Assembly (NCBI GenBank): GCA_002917775.1
Contig: KZ627161.1
Coordinates: 1,894,432 to 1,958,431, forward strand
Direction of reading: 5' to 3'
Origin: Glaciozyma antarctica PI12
Lineage: Eukaryota > Basidiomycota > Microbotryomycetes > Kriegeriales > Camptobasidiaceae
Length of the DNA stretch: 64,000 nucleotides
The notes beneath the pieces were generated by a model. That model was given only the letters and a program-made list of their open reading frames with translations, was not told the DNA's origin and made no database searches. The translations under genes were made by a program, and so were the position numbers. This document shows positions 22,568 through 33,757 of this stretch, one piece after another (the stretch's first letter is position 1; each line of letters opens with the position of its first letter).

Positions 22568-23612
22568 CTCCGTCCTCCTTCTCGGCCGTCCCATCCGCCG
22601 GGGGTGCTTCTCCTATTTCCCCACGGACACCTCCGTCTTTGTCTTCCGCCGAATCGCGTACTATCGCGCCCCGATGGGATTCTTTTCAACCTCGCTGGCC
22701 CCAGCGAATCGGCACTAGTACGGAGCAGGGCTAGGCGAACAAAAGCGCAGAGGGACAGAGACAAGGACTGGTACCGGTTGGGTCGTTGCTGGATTCGGAT
22801 ACAATGGCGAAGGGACGAGGGGAGGGAGCGAGGGCGGGAGAGAGTCGACCTTGCGATTCGCAACAAGCGACCGGAATGGTCGAATCATAGCTTATCAGGA
22901 CGGTCTGGCCTCGGTACCGCCAGCGTTGCCAATAGGAGAAGCGAGCGCGGATGCCGTCGAGGGAACAAGGAATATCGAGCGACAAGGAACAGCGAAGCCG
23001 CCCAAAGCGGCGTTCCCTCCAGCGTAGCAGCGACGAAGACTGAGCGCCCCTCTCGAGTAAAGCGACCCCGCTTCGACGGCAGATAAGCAGGAAGTGAGCT
23101 ACGAGTGTCTCACTTTCCGAGCCGACTCGGCAGGCGACTCGGAGGAGAGCAGCGTCGTGAGTGTCGCAAGCCCTTGTAGCGAGCCTCAGCCTTCCTGCAG
23201 CTGACCGCGTCTCCCTTCCCCACGCGGCTTTAATAGGGAGGGCAGGTGCTGTCAAGATCGCCTGTCGAGATTGCGCTGCATCGCAGCTGGTCCCCAGACG
23301 ATCCCGCTGATCTTGCGAAGAGTTCAGACCAACCAGCTGCACCGTGAAAGCTCTGCGCCTGGAGTGAAACGCGAGGCGTGGGTCGTCACAAGAGGGCGTG
23401 CGTCGTCACGAGAAGGAGCAGTGGTGTCGTGGAGTGGAAGAGCAGATCGAGCGAGGAGATCCACGAGCAGGTCGTTGAGGTCGAAGGCGAAGAGGACTCG
23501 GAGTTGCTCCCTCCCTTACTCCTCGAGTCCCTTCTCCCCCTTCTCCCGACCGAACGTCTCCTCCCAGCAGGCACATCAACAGTCCTTGCAAGTCGCACCA
23601 TCCGCCCCCCCT

Positions 23613-24439
23613 TCAAACGCCTCGCAATTTCCCCCTCTCTTCGACCCACGCCCTCATCCTCCCCTCCTCCCCACGCCCTTTAGCCGCGGCGTCAAAGAAG
23701 ACTTGCGAAGGATCCACCGTTTGTGGAAGGAGGAAGGAGGTTTCGTAGGGGCCGGGAGTGGGGATGCTGATGGGAGGGTGTGGGGGAGGGTAGAAAGAGG
23801 TGAGGGTGGCGTAGGACAGGGAATTGAGTAATGGGTAGGCTGAGATGCTGAGTGGGGGATGGGAAGGCTGAGGAAAGGCGTAGGAGGGATCGGGGTAGGG
23901 CGCGTGGAAGCTCGAGGCGAAGCTGAGGTCAAAGCCTGGGAGAAGCTGGGATGGGAGAAGGGAAGGGGACGAAGGTGTTGGAGAGGCGGTGCCAGGGGAG
24001 GTCCAGTCGAGTGGGGGGAGGTCGGGGGAGAGGGAGAGGTGCGGGGAGGGTGTCGGAGTAGGAAGGAGGAGAGCTACGACGACGGGGAGTTAGTGAATCC
24101 AGCTTGCCGTATCGTGAAGGAGGTGGACGAACCTGCTCGCTGCGTCGTCGCCTTCGCAAGGACGCCTCCTCGCTGCTTCGCCGGCTTCCTCGACTCGTAA
24201 GTGTTCACCAGCTCCCTCCGCCGAGCATTACTGCAATCGCATTCCTTCCCCAAATGCTTTGCGCTTCTCACGCAAGCCGCACAGGGGACTCCTTCGTCGC
24301 ATCTGACCTTCCTCGCCTGGAGAGACCGCACGTTAGCTCCCCGTCGCTCCCTCAAAGGGCTTCGTACCTTGCAAGCTCGACAAGAGGTGCCCTTCTTCAT
24401 CGCACTCAGGACGTGCGGCTTGGACGTCGTCTTGGCCAT
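23613..24439 (-). CDS. Small Zn2Cys6 (GAL4-type) transcription factor
   Basis: Fungal binuclear zinc cluster proteins bind DNA through six cysteines holding two zinc ions. The ATG at 24439 gives MAKTTSKPHVLSAMKKGTSC. A 50-nt intron (donor GTACGAAG, branch GCTAAC, acceptor CTCTCCAG) splits the cluster, which reads CRACK joined to ARKVRCDEGVPCAAC and then C-D-C, giving the spacing C-x2-C-x6-C-x5-C-x2-C-x10-C. A second intron near 24080-24140 joins TTQRA to ALLLPTPTPSPHLSL and a Pro/Ser/Tyr-rich tail ending KLRGV (TGA at 23613-23615). At about 215 residues it is short and lacks the usual middle homology region. It lies on the same strand as the WOPR gene, across the gene-free region. Targets unknown. 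Confidence 0.75.
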
Positions 24440-24849
24440 CGTAGCTCGATCTTGTGAGGGAGGGCAGGGTGGGGTGCGAAGCTTGGGAAGCGGACACGGT
24501 CGAGGTCTCTGCAAGGGAGGAGGTGAGAAGGAAACCTACGAGTACAGGAGTACCTAAACGTGCCGAGGACGTTATTACCGCGTCGTACTGTTCGTCGACT
24601 GTCGAGCCGCGACGAGGTGTCACGAAACCGGACGAGTTGGCCCGAGTGACTGAGGCGGAGTTATACTATCTCCTCTGCTCCTCAGACTGCTCGGCGCTCT
24701 CCTCCTGGTAAACAGCTGGCACAAGGAGTCGTCTGACTTGTCTCTGCATCACTGAACGAAAACTGTAAAGAGAATCGCTTGCAGCGCCATTTTGTCCCTC
24801 CTCCCTCCTTCCGCTCTCCGAAGTCCGATAATCGAGACGCTGAGATCCT
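24440..24849. other. Intergenic between YHM2 and the Zn2Cys6 gene
   Basis: About 410 bp between two genes on the minus strand, holding the YHM2 3' flank and the Zn2Cys6 promoter. No gene or repeat seen. Confidence 0.5.
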
Positions 24850-26290
24850 CTACTTGGGTCCCGCAATCCACTCCTTGACCTACGACGGAAGAACGTCAGT
24901 GAGAGCTCTTGGAGAAAGAAGCGAGAGGGAACGCACGACATCAGCGAACGAGACCATGCAGACCTGTAACGCCAGACACGTCAGCTTTCCGCTGCTCACG
25001 ACGCTGTTAGAGAACAACGTACAGTCTGCCAGATTCCGAGTCCGATACGGGGAGTTACTCCACGGTAGAGTCCCTTGATACCGTTCTCCTTGTAGATGTA
25101 ACCGAGCGTGTTAAAGACGGTGAGCTTGGCAGGTCGGTTGGCGCTCTCAGTCTTGGCCATCGACTGCATCTGCATTCCCCCATTCACGTCAGCGTTGTTC
25201 GTCACTAGCAAATGCACAAGTCCGCAGTAGAAACGAGAAAAGGCAAACGTACCTCGACGCGAACGACCTCGATAGGCTGGTTCCAGCATCCGAGAGCTCC
25301 TCCAATCGTACTGGCGGCGATGCGATCCATCGCACCGAGCTTCTCGCCCTCGGCGACTCCACGCGCTTTCCGGATAGACTGCTCGGCGAGACGGGCGAAT
25401 CCCATGCTGTAGCGTTGCCCAGCAGTTAGCGTGCGTTCTTGCAGGTAAGGTAGACGAAGGAAGAACGCACCGAGATCCCCAGTTGGTGCATTGACGAACC
25501 GCGACGGCGTTGACTCCCTTGTTGATGCCAGCGAGTCCCTCCTTCTTGTACATGTCGCCGAAGAGCTTCCAGCTGCGCGCAAGGGACAGAGGTCAGCTCA
25601 TAATCCATGACGTGCGCTTCCAGCAGGCGAACTCACGTCGAGGGAGGCTTGACTCCAGCAGACGCGATCTTGGTGCGCGTAATCTCAGCCGTCTTCATGC
25701 ACGTCGTGAATCCTGCGCGATAACCCCATCAGCTTCTCTCCTCTCCTGAGAAAGCACGAGACTCACCCATGGTAGCGTACGCCTGCGCGATACCACCTCC
25801 CATCCCACCGAGTAGACCTCCCAGAGCCGGGGAGACTCCCATTGACGCAGTGGCCGTCTCAATCTCCGCCGCCGTGAAGAGGAGAACAGCGCCCTTGGTC
25901 GAAGCCTCGATCCAAGCCCAGGGGATCAAACCCTGGTAGACTTTTTGAGGGGGGAGAAGAAGAAAGAGTCAGAACCCGGGGAAGGACGAGGAGCCCCCTC
26001 AGCTTGAGAGAGGAGCACGTACAGCCGTAGATTCCTCCACGAGCCCAGACCTTCTTGAGCGCGACGGCCATAGGGTCGTTACGCTGAGAAGCCATCTGCG
26101 TCTTGATGACCTCGAACGGCTGTCCCAACGTCGTGACCTGAGACGCTCGTGTCAGGTCCTCCCTCTCCCGACGAGCAAGCCGGCCTCGAGGCCGAGTACG
26201 CACCTCGAACATGTTCATCGTAGCTCCTACAGCGATGTTGGACCAGTTGATCCGCTTGCCACCCTTCGTACCGGCGTCCATGGCGACCAT
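24850..26290 (-). CDS. YHM2: Mitochondrial citrate/oxoglutarate carrier Yhm2
   Basis: Yhm2 exchanges citrate for 2-oxoglutarate across the inner mitochondrial membrane and supports cytosolic NADPH and acetyl-CoA supply; in an oleaginous red yeast that would feed lipid synthesis (inference). Exons spliced by eye match the family: [20 protein letters not shown] (a P-x-[DE]-x-[KR]-type signature), [83 protein letters not shown] and [18 protein letters not shown]. At least seven short introns. Start ATG at 26290 ([18 protein letters not shown]), stop TAG at 24850-24852 after EWIAGPK. No frame problems seen. Confidence 0.93.
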
Positions 26291-27442
26291 GTTGAGCTGA
26301 GAGGTTGAGGTTGAGGTGAGGTTGGGCTGGGGGGAAGCGGCGGGAACGACGGTGGACCGGCGTGTAAGGGAAGGAGGAGGAGGAGGAGGAGGAGGAGGGT
26401 GGAGATGGAGCTGGGGAGAGAAGAGTGAGGAGAAGATAAGAACAAGGCGAAGAAAGAACCTTTGGGGGAGACCGGAGAAGAGGAACCAACGCCAGCAGCG
26501 TCGTGCGCCCAGCTTGACCTCCTTCGCTTCGCCTGAGCTGACAAGGGACTACCAAGGAGCTAGTCGACCTTACAGATCAGTCCTACCAGCTACCGACTTG
26601 CAGAGGCGCGACAAGACCAGCCTCTCTTCGCCGCGGCTCAACCGGAGCACACTTGAGCTAGCGGTTGGGTCAACAGGGCCCTTATCCAGAGGAACTGATC
26701 TACGAGATGCTTGCAGAGCTTTCCCTGCTTAGTAACTTAACAGCGGCGCCCTCTCGTAGTCGACCTCGTCCGGAAGCGGTGGACGCGACGGAAGGCAGGG
26801 GGCTTGGTTGGGTGCTCGAGGGGAGACGTGAGCTGAGCAGCTCTCGAGCTGGGAGCAAAGCAGAGTTCGCGTAGTTGGTCTCGCCGAGCCTGGGAGGTCT
26901 GCAGGGGAGAAAGGAGCTGACCCTACCAGGCTGTTGTCTCGTCGAGGTTGCGTCGCAGGCTGCGAGTTGGAGCTGGTCGGAGAGCTCCTTGCGGACTTGA
27001 ACCTGCACCCAAAAGCCCCGTAGTGTGCTGTAATCAATACTGTTGCAGTCTTCCTCGCGAACGCGGCGTGTTTGCTGGAGGGCTGCGCGCTCTTGCAGTA
27101 AGTGCGAAGCGAGCGAGGGAGTTCTTTCTCAACTCGCTGTCCACGCCGCGAAGGCGCCAACCTTGCGCAATTTTGGGATACAGCTACACTCTCTTAGCCA
27201 GTCCAACGAACGTAAAAGATCCAGAGAGAGCCTGAGAGAACTCGCTGCTCAAGCGGAGCGCTCAAGGAGAATGCGCAGTAGGTACTCCGCTCTTGACTCC
27301 GACCAACTCGCTCCGCTCTACAAATCTGCTCCATCTGCTCCCCCGCTTCCCAGCCCTCCGGCGACCTCTCGTGCGTCTACGCCTCCGCCCTACGAACGCC
27401 CCATTCCCACCGCCGAGCTCCAAGTTCCTCCGAGTCCGAACG
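26291..27442. other. Divergent intergenic region, no gene seen
   Basis: About 1.15 kb between YHM2 (-) and the SPATA20-like gene (+). It contains an (AGG)9 tract at 26372-26398. The last 150 bp before 27443 read openly in the frame of the SPATA20-like gene and encode a basic, Arg/Leu-rich segment that could be an N-terminal extension. Nothing else recognisable. Confidence 0.5.
26372..26398. repeat. (AGG)n microsatellite
   Basis: Nine AGG units, about 80-105 bp upstream of the YHM2 ATG; on the transcript side it reads as a pyrimidine-rich CCT tract. Confidence 0.85.
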
Positions 27443-30124
27443 ATGGCGACGACGACGACGCCGCACCTGAACCGCCTCGCCCAATCCAAGTCCCCCTACC
27501 TCCTCCAGCACGCTACCAACCCCGTCGACTGGTACGAGTGGGGCGAGGAAGCGTTCGCCAAAGCACGCGAGGAGGATAAGCCCATCTTCCTCAGCGTCGG
27601 CTACTCGGCTTGTCACTGGTGTCACGTCCTTGCGCACGAGTCGTTTGAGAATGAGGAGATTGGGAGGTACTTGAGCGACAACTTTGTTTGTGTCAAGGTA
27701 GATAGGGAAGAGCGCCCCGACGTCGATAGGTGCCAAGTCTTTGCTGCTGGCTCGGCCTGGATCGCTGCTGATCTTCCTGCTCGCAGGTTGTACATGACCT
27801 TCATCCAAGCGACCGTTGGACGTGGGGGCTGGCCGATGTCCGTTTGTTCGTCGCATCTTCCCTCCAGAGATAATTCCGAGCTAACCTCTGAGCGTGGCAG
27901 TCCTCACTCCCTCCCTCCACCCCTTCTTCGGCGGCACCTACTTCCCTCCAGACAAGTTCTTTTCGCTCCTCCAGCGTATCACCCAGCTGTGGAAGGAGGA
28001 CGCGGACGACATGCGTGAGAGCGGGGAGAACGTCATGAGGCAGCTCGAGGAGATTTCGAAGGGGAGCGCGGCGGGGTCGTCGACTGCTTTCGAAGTCAAG
28101 GCCGTATCGGAGAAGGTGGCTGCGCATTGGGCAAAGAGCTTTGATGCGAAATATGGAGGATTCGGGGCGGCGCCAAAGGTGCGTGGATCGCTTCCTCTCA
28201 TGACTTGGACTGAAGTGGGCGCGCAGTTTCCGTCCCCTGCGATGACTTTCTACCCCCTCGCTCGCCACGGCTACTATTCTCGCGAGTCTTCGCCTGCGAC
28301 TGCTAAGAAGGCTCTTGAGATGTCGAGCTTCACTCTTCGCAAGAGTGCGTTCCATTCGCTCTCGCGCATAGTTCGACGCCTTACCAACGATACGAATCGC
28401 AGTTAACGACGGAGGGATTCACGACCACGTTGGTGGAGGATTCAGTCGCTACTCCGTCGACAACAAGTGGCTTCTTCCCCACTTCGAAAAGGTGAGCTGC
28501 CCTCTTCGCCATCCTCGCACCCCAGCTCACCCGATTCGCAGATGCTCTACGACCAAGGTCAGCTCCTTAGCTCCTCTCTCAGTACCTTGCTCCTCAGTAC
28601 CTCCTCTCCGTCGCACGCACCGAGCTCGAAAGCATGTCGGCCGACATCATCTCCTACCTCGCTCGCGACCTTGCGAATCCCGGCGGAGGGTTCTACAGCG
28701 CCGAGGATGCGGACTCGCTCGAGGTGGAGGGAGGGATTCTGAAGAAAGAGGGAGCGTTTTACCTCTGGGAGGAGCGTGAGCTGAAGGAGATTCTGGGGAA
28801 CGATGTCGAGGTGTTTGCGACGCATTTTGGTGTCAAGCTCAGCGGCAACGTTCCGTCTCAGCACGATATCCAGGGCGAGCTTGTCGGCAAGGTACGTCGT
28901 CTCTTCTCTCATCGTGGCGTTCGCTGAGTACCCGAGCAGAACGTTCTCGCACGCCAGCAATCCATCGAAGAGACTGCAAAGCTCCACAACCTCGCTCCCG
29001 AGTTCGCGCAGGCCCTCATCGACCGCTCGCTATCCGCGCTCAAGGCCTACCGCGACGCCCATCGTCCTCGCCCTCACCTCGACGACAAGGTCCGTCCTCC
29101 CTCACCCCTTTCATCCGCTGCTAACCCTCGAGCGCAGGTCCTCACCTACTGGAACGCCCTACTCATCTCAGCCCTCTCTCTCGCCTTGACCTCGCACCCC
29201 TCCGCCCAGATCCGCCAGGAATCCCTCAAGATGGCTCTCGGGACCGTCTCGTTCCTTCGCACGAACCTCTGGGACTCAGCGACGAAGACGCTTCTCAGGA
29301 GCTGGCGCGACGGACCTGGCCCGCGCGGAATGTCGGACGACTACGCTTTTCTCGTCCAAGGTACGCGGTTTCTTCTCATGTGCAGTGTGCACGAGCTGAG
29401 GGAGCGTAGGGATGCTGGATCTGTACGAAGCGAACGGAAGGTTCGATCACCTCCTCTTCGCTCACGAGCTACAAGCGCGCCAGGACGAGTTGTTCCTCGA
29501 CACGGAGAACGGGGGTTACTTCTGCTCTCCCGCTGACGACCCTTTCATCCTCGTTCGTTCCATCCCCCACCCCCTTCTCCGCTGGCTGACGCCCTCTCGC
29601 AGGTCCGCCTCAAGGACTCGCAAGACGGCGCAGAGCCCTCGGCGTCGGGAGTGGCGCTGGGGAACCTCCATCGCCTGGGAGCGTATTTCGACGACCCGAG
29701 TTACGCGGAGAAAGCGAAGGGCGTCTTACGAGCGAGTGGGGAGCTGCTCAGTCGTGCGCCGTACGCTCTCGGCACGACAGTCGGAGGGATGTGGTTGGGA
29801 AGCGGGGTGAAGCAGGTTCGTCCTTCTTATCGTGCGCGAAGGGAGGGAGCTGATGAGGAGCAGTTGATCGTCGTTGGGAATAGGAAAGAGGTCAAGACGC
29901 AGGAGTTGCTCGAGAGGATCTACAAGCATTGGATCCCGAACCGCCTTCTCGTCCATGTCGACCCGAAGGCTCTGCCGAGGAAGTTGGCGGAGGGAAATGA
30001 GGTGGTGAAGGCGTTGATTGAGGGAGGGGATTGGACGCCGTCGGTGAGGGTGTGCGAGGGAGGGGTTTGTGGGATGCCGATTACGAGTGTCGAGGAGCTG
30101 GAGAAGGAGTTGGCGAGGGTGTAG
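27443..30124 (+). CDS. SPATA20/DUF255 (YyaL) thioredoxin-domain protein
   Basis: The family couples an N-terminal thioredoxin-like domain to an (alpha/alpha)6-barrel like that of N-acylglucosamine epimerases; its reaction is not established. Clear family motifs: [38 protein letters not shown] (the CxxC site), [71 protein letters not shown] and SDDYAFL. Introns lie near 27730, 27852, 28180, 28340, 28490, 28545, 28890, 29090, 29360 and 29550. The ATG at 27443 is chosen because family homology begins about 10 residues later. An open in-frame segment upstream (27293-27442, basic with [19 protein letters not shown]) looks like a mitochondrial presequence but has no ATG, so an upstream exon is possible. 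Stop TAG at 30122. Confidence 0.9.
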
Positions 30125-30283
30125 GAGTGGCTTGAACATAGCTTGTTGGAATTTCGCTGTACATACGAACACTTGTCGTGGCGGAAGCGAGGAGCAGTGC
30201 GAGAGCGGGAGCAGTCTGTCGTCCAGCCTGTACGGCGCCACACCGCCCTGCTGTGCGTCCCAGGTACCGCGCACTCCATTTCT

Positions 30284-30998
30284 TTATCGCCTGATCAACA
30301 GGTACACGTACTCGCCGACCGTCACGCCGCTCACATGGCGGTAGTTGCCCGACAGCGCCATGAGGAGTCCACCAAAGGATGCGTATGCGGTGCTGCGAGA
30401 ACAGAACGCGTTAGCTCCTCCCTCCATCCCAGCGCAGGGAGGACTTACACCGACTCTCCAGTGCCCTCGTCAAACTTGTAGACCTGCAGAACGCGGAAGC
30501 AAAACACCATCAGCATGCGTCCCCGCCGCGCCTCTCCCTCCCTCCCTCCCCATCCTCCCCAGATCTACCCCCGGCTCAAAGCAAGCGCAAACTCACCTTT
30601 CCATACATGACATACTCCCAATCGTCCGCCAGCCCTCCCTCAATCCCCGCGCGCCATCCTCCCTCGCCCTCCTTCTCTCCATCAGGCAATAATGACGACG
30701 CGAGCGCAAAGGAGAAGGTCGACGAAGGGGTGATAGGTAGTAGGTCGGTGTTGATCTGCGCAAGTCCCTGTTAGCTTGGGGAGGAGGAGAAGGAGGGAGG
30801 AGCGAACGTCAAGAGTGAGGTCCATCTCGTGGTTCGACGAGTGGGCCGTAATGCGCGAGACTAGGAAGGGCGTTAGTCCTGTTTAAGAAGCAGGGAGGAG
30901 ACGCAAGTACCTCGGTCAAACTTCTTGCCGTCGCGGTCGACCTCCTTGACAGCGAAGGTGTCGTTGAAAAGGAGGGAAGAGCTCGTCGAGGCGGCCAT
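30284..30998 (-). CDS. RPB8: RNA polymerases I, II and III shared subunit Rpb8 (ABC14.5)
   Basis: A common subunit of all three nuclear RNA polymerases. Spliced by eye it runs MAASTSSSLLFNDTFAVKEV, DRDGKKFDRVSRITAHSS, NHEMDLTLDINTDLLPI, SFALASSLL, DDWEYVMYGKVYKFDEG, YASFGGLLMALSGN and VTVGEYVYLLIRR. These follow the family order VKEV-D-x-KKFDRVSR, MDL-LD-N, FEYVMYGKVY and SYGGLLM. Length of about 145 residues fits. Four introns near 30907-30860, 30810-30755, 30597-30485 and 30447-30390. Start ATG at 30998, stop TAA at 30284-30286. It converges with the SPATA20-like gene across 159 bp and is divergent from the GAF-domain gene. Confidence 0.95.
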
Positions 30999-31509
30999 TC
31001 GTGAGAGTTTGACGAGGGTGGAGGTGGTTGGTGGTGGGAGGGAGCTCACTGGGGCTGGAGAGGAGGTGGGAGGGCTGAGGTGGTGTTGGCGGGAGGAGGG
31101 AGGAGGTCAAGAGGGACAAATCTCCTCGCGAGTGCTTGTCTTCTTCCAACACCCTGCTCAAGTGATTTAACTCTCCTGTGCGCAGACTAACGCGATGCCC
31201 CAGTAAACTCATTCGTAGCTGGCTGCGTCGGCCAGATCGTGAGGGATCTCCTTGCTTGCTCACGATCCCTGCGCTGCTCCTGCTTCACCCCACCGCTGCT
31301 CCTTTCGCCCTGCAGGAGCACGCGCTGCCGGCGTTTCAGGCCTAGGCGTCGCACACGATGGAAGCCGTTCTCAGTCGGGGAGAAACTGCTCGAATCAAGC
31401 CCAAGCCGCTCTGCGATCGAGAAGGGTTGCTCGAGGAGGGGGATCTCCGGCGGAGTCCAGCGCGACTTCGATCTTCGTCTTTCGTCTTTCTCCCCTCGAC
31501 CGCTCGACG
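30999..31509. promoter_or_regulatory. Divergent promoter between RPB8 and the GAF-domain gene
   Basis: A 511-bp gap shared by two divergent genes. No repeat or recognisable binding site stands out. Confidence 0.35.
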
Positions 31510-33493
31510 ATGCCTTCGAAGGAATCAAGATCAAACTCTCCGTCTTCCAGCCCAAGTTCCAGCCGGCCCTTCTCTCTACGCAGGCTGTTCAAGAAGTCCT
31601 TGCTCGCCGGCGCACCTCCTTCGCCTCCCGAAGCTGGTTCCAAAAATCCGATCGACGACTCCGGACCCGCTCCTCAAGCCCAGCTCGCCTCAATCAACTC
31701 TTCCAGCCCTGCGAGCGAGATTCCTAGCACCTGGCCAGGGTGGGAGAGAGCGTACGCCGCCGTAAGTTAGAGTCTTCCGTGCGATGAGCGGGAGCTGACG
31801 ATGTCGCTCGCACAGGGCCTTATCGACTTCAACGATCCTCCCCCTCCTCCTTCCTGCCTTTCGACCTCGAACTCGACTACACCTTCCGGCCAATTCCGAG
31901 CTCCGCAACCTCTCAACGAGCGCCGGCGCCAGCGAGCCGTCAACAGCCTCAACGCCTCTCGCGGACGGAGTCAGACGAGGCGATCAGTCAGCGGAGGGCA
32001 GACCTTGCCCGAAGAATCAGCGTACATCTCCGACGTCTCGACCGTCCTTACCGGAGGCTCGTCGACCTCGAGCTACGTCGCCTCGGCGGACAGCAACGAA
32101 CTCTTTGGCCGACCCGTCTTTCAGAAGCTCGCTGCCGACGCTAGCAGGATCTTTCGAATTGAGTTCGCGGGGGTGTCACTGTTGGACGAGGGCGACTACG
32201 TTTTACTGGCAGAGGAGGGATTGGGAGTCGCTCCTGGGACATGCTTTCCTCGCGACAGTACGTTGGCTTCTCAACACCGAGGAGAGGACGGGGAGCTGAC
32301 TGCTGTGAGTATTGTAGCGTCGATTTGCAGCCACACTCTTCTGCAAGGTACGACGGGCCAGGACACCGGTCTGGTCGTTCTTGACATGTCCCGTGACTGG
32401 AGGTGAGTTTCGCTCCGTCCCTTCGCTCACTTCATTCTCGACGAGCCACTGGAATGTACGCTGATTCTCACCTTCTCTTTACAGGTTCGTTAAGAACAAC
32501 TACGCCGCCTACGATCATGGCTTCTACGCTGCGTTCCCCATCAAAGCTCCGGCTCCTTTCGGCGACGATTCGGCGGATCACTACGTGGTCGTGAGTTCAA
32601 AGTTCTCAATGCCATTTAACTCCAAGACTGAAAGCGGCAACAGGGCGTCTTCTGCATTGTCGATCAAGTTCCGCGAAGCAGCTTCTCTCAAGAGGATCGG
32701 GAACTTCTTCGCGAGCTGGCTCGTCAAGCAGGAGCGGAAATCGCGCGATGGAAAGACGAGCAGCAGAAGCGATTTAGCCTCGAGCTAGGAGGTGAAGCGG
32801 GAGGCGTGGAGAGGAATGAAGGCCGTCGTCGCTGCGGAGGTCGACTCGGGATTTGGCGAGCTCCCCCTCACGCCTCCGGGATCGCCAGGCGCCGTTGGTC
32901 GACAACGGAGCATCTCGGTACACCGTTCGTCGGCATCCTCACGGTCCTCAGCGCGCTACTCGTGGCGTCGAATCCCGGAACCCTTCACCGTCACCTCGAG
33001 CCCTCCGACATTCCGCCAGCGAAATTTCGCGGGAGAAGGGATACACTGCGTCCACGTTACCTCGACGAGCGTACCTCCGACCATCCAGTCCCTCTTCGAC
33101 CTCGCAACACAGCTCCTCGCCGAGTCCCTCAGCCTCGAATTCGCCTACCTCGTCGCCGTCGACCTCCCTTCATCCTCCAATCCCTCCCCCAACCCTTTCC
33201 GAATCCTCTCCGCACACAATTTCCCCATTCCTCCCCCTCTTTTTGACCTCGACTTGCACCGGGCGATGTTGGAGAATGGTGCGGTCCTGTACTCGGACCC
33301 GGAGTGGGACGGCGACGAGGGGAAATATACGACGGGAGTTCTCGCCAAGGTCTCGCTGGATCGGTCGGAGGAGATTATTTACGTTTTGGGGGCGTTCAGC
33401 GACGACAAGAGGACGGTGCTGGACAGGCCGGACGTGCTGTTCGTTGATAGCTTCGCTGCGGACCTCGCTCGCCACACATCTTGCTTAGATTAA
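31510..33493 (+). CDS. GAF-domain protein of unknown function
   Basis: GAF domains bind small molecules or act in signalling. The ATG at 31510 gives MPSKESRSNSPSSSPSSSRPF, a disordered Ser/Pro-rich N-terminus. Introns near 31763-31815, 32260-32318, 32402-32490 and 32591-32642 join FGRPVFQKLAADASRIFRIE, a first half of a GAF fold, to FVKNNYAAYDHGFYAAFPIK, GVFCIVDQVPRSSFSQEDREL and LARQAGAEIARWKDEQQ, which has the family's FC-x-D and helical end. A second GAF-like region follows (TIQSLFDLATQLLAESLSLE, AYLVAVDLPSS, GAFSDDKRTVLDRPDVLFVD). I see no kinase or cyclase domain. Near 32785-32795 the frame moves by one base, as if one base were inserted. Stop TAA at 33491. Similar GAF pairs occur at sensor histidine kinase N-termini, but here the protein ends. 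Confidence 0.7.
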
Positions 33494-33757
33494 GGAGCTG
33501 TAGACCTCGCTTTATCGTGTATAGTACACCCTGCTTTAATACACGCTTTTTGCAGCATCTCGAGCCAAAAAGAGAGAGCGAAAGGCTCTCGAGGTCTCCG
33601 CCTGCAGGCGCCAAAGTTGACGTGCGTGTTCGCGGGGCGCCTGCTGTCCCTCCTTCCACCTCGCCTCAGCTTCTTCCGCTCCAGACGCCTGCGCCAGCCG
33701 TTCCTCCTTCCCCTCCTCCACCCTTCCTTCCACGACCTCTCACGACAGCCTCTCGCA

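Larger units (their letters stand above)
20681..23612. other. Long gene-free region upstream of the WOPR gene
   Basis: About 2.9 kb with no believable gene. Open frames here have composition like random GC-rich DNA and no splice-joined conserved protein. The region contains a 16-bp tandem duplication (20809-20840), a 13-bp odd palindrome GTCACCAGGTGAC (21276-21288) and two inverted copies of a 52-bp sequence (21601-21652 and 22516-22567). It may be an extended promoter of the WOPR gene, a decayed mobile element, or hold a non-coding RNA; the sequence alone does not decide. Confidence 0.6.

Noticed and set aside
22526-23086. 186-codon open frame upstream of the WOPR gene
   Set aside because: It begins inside the right arm of the inverted repeat and is Arg/Ser-rich without any recognisable motif.
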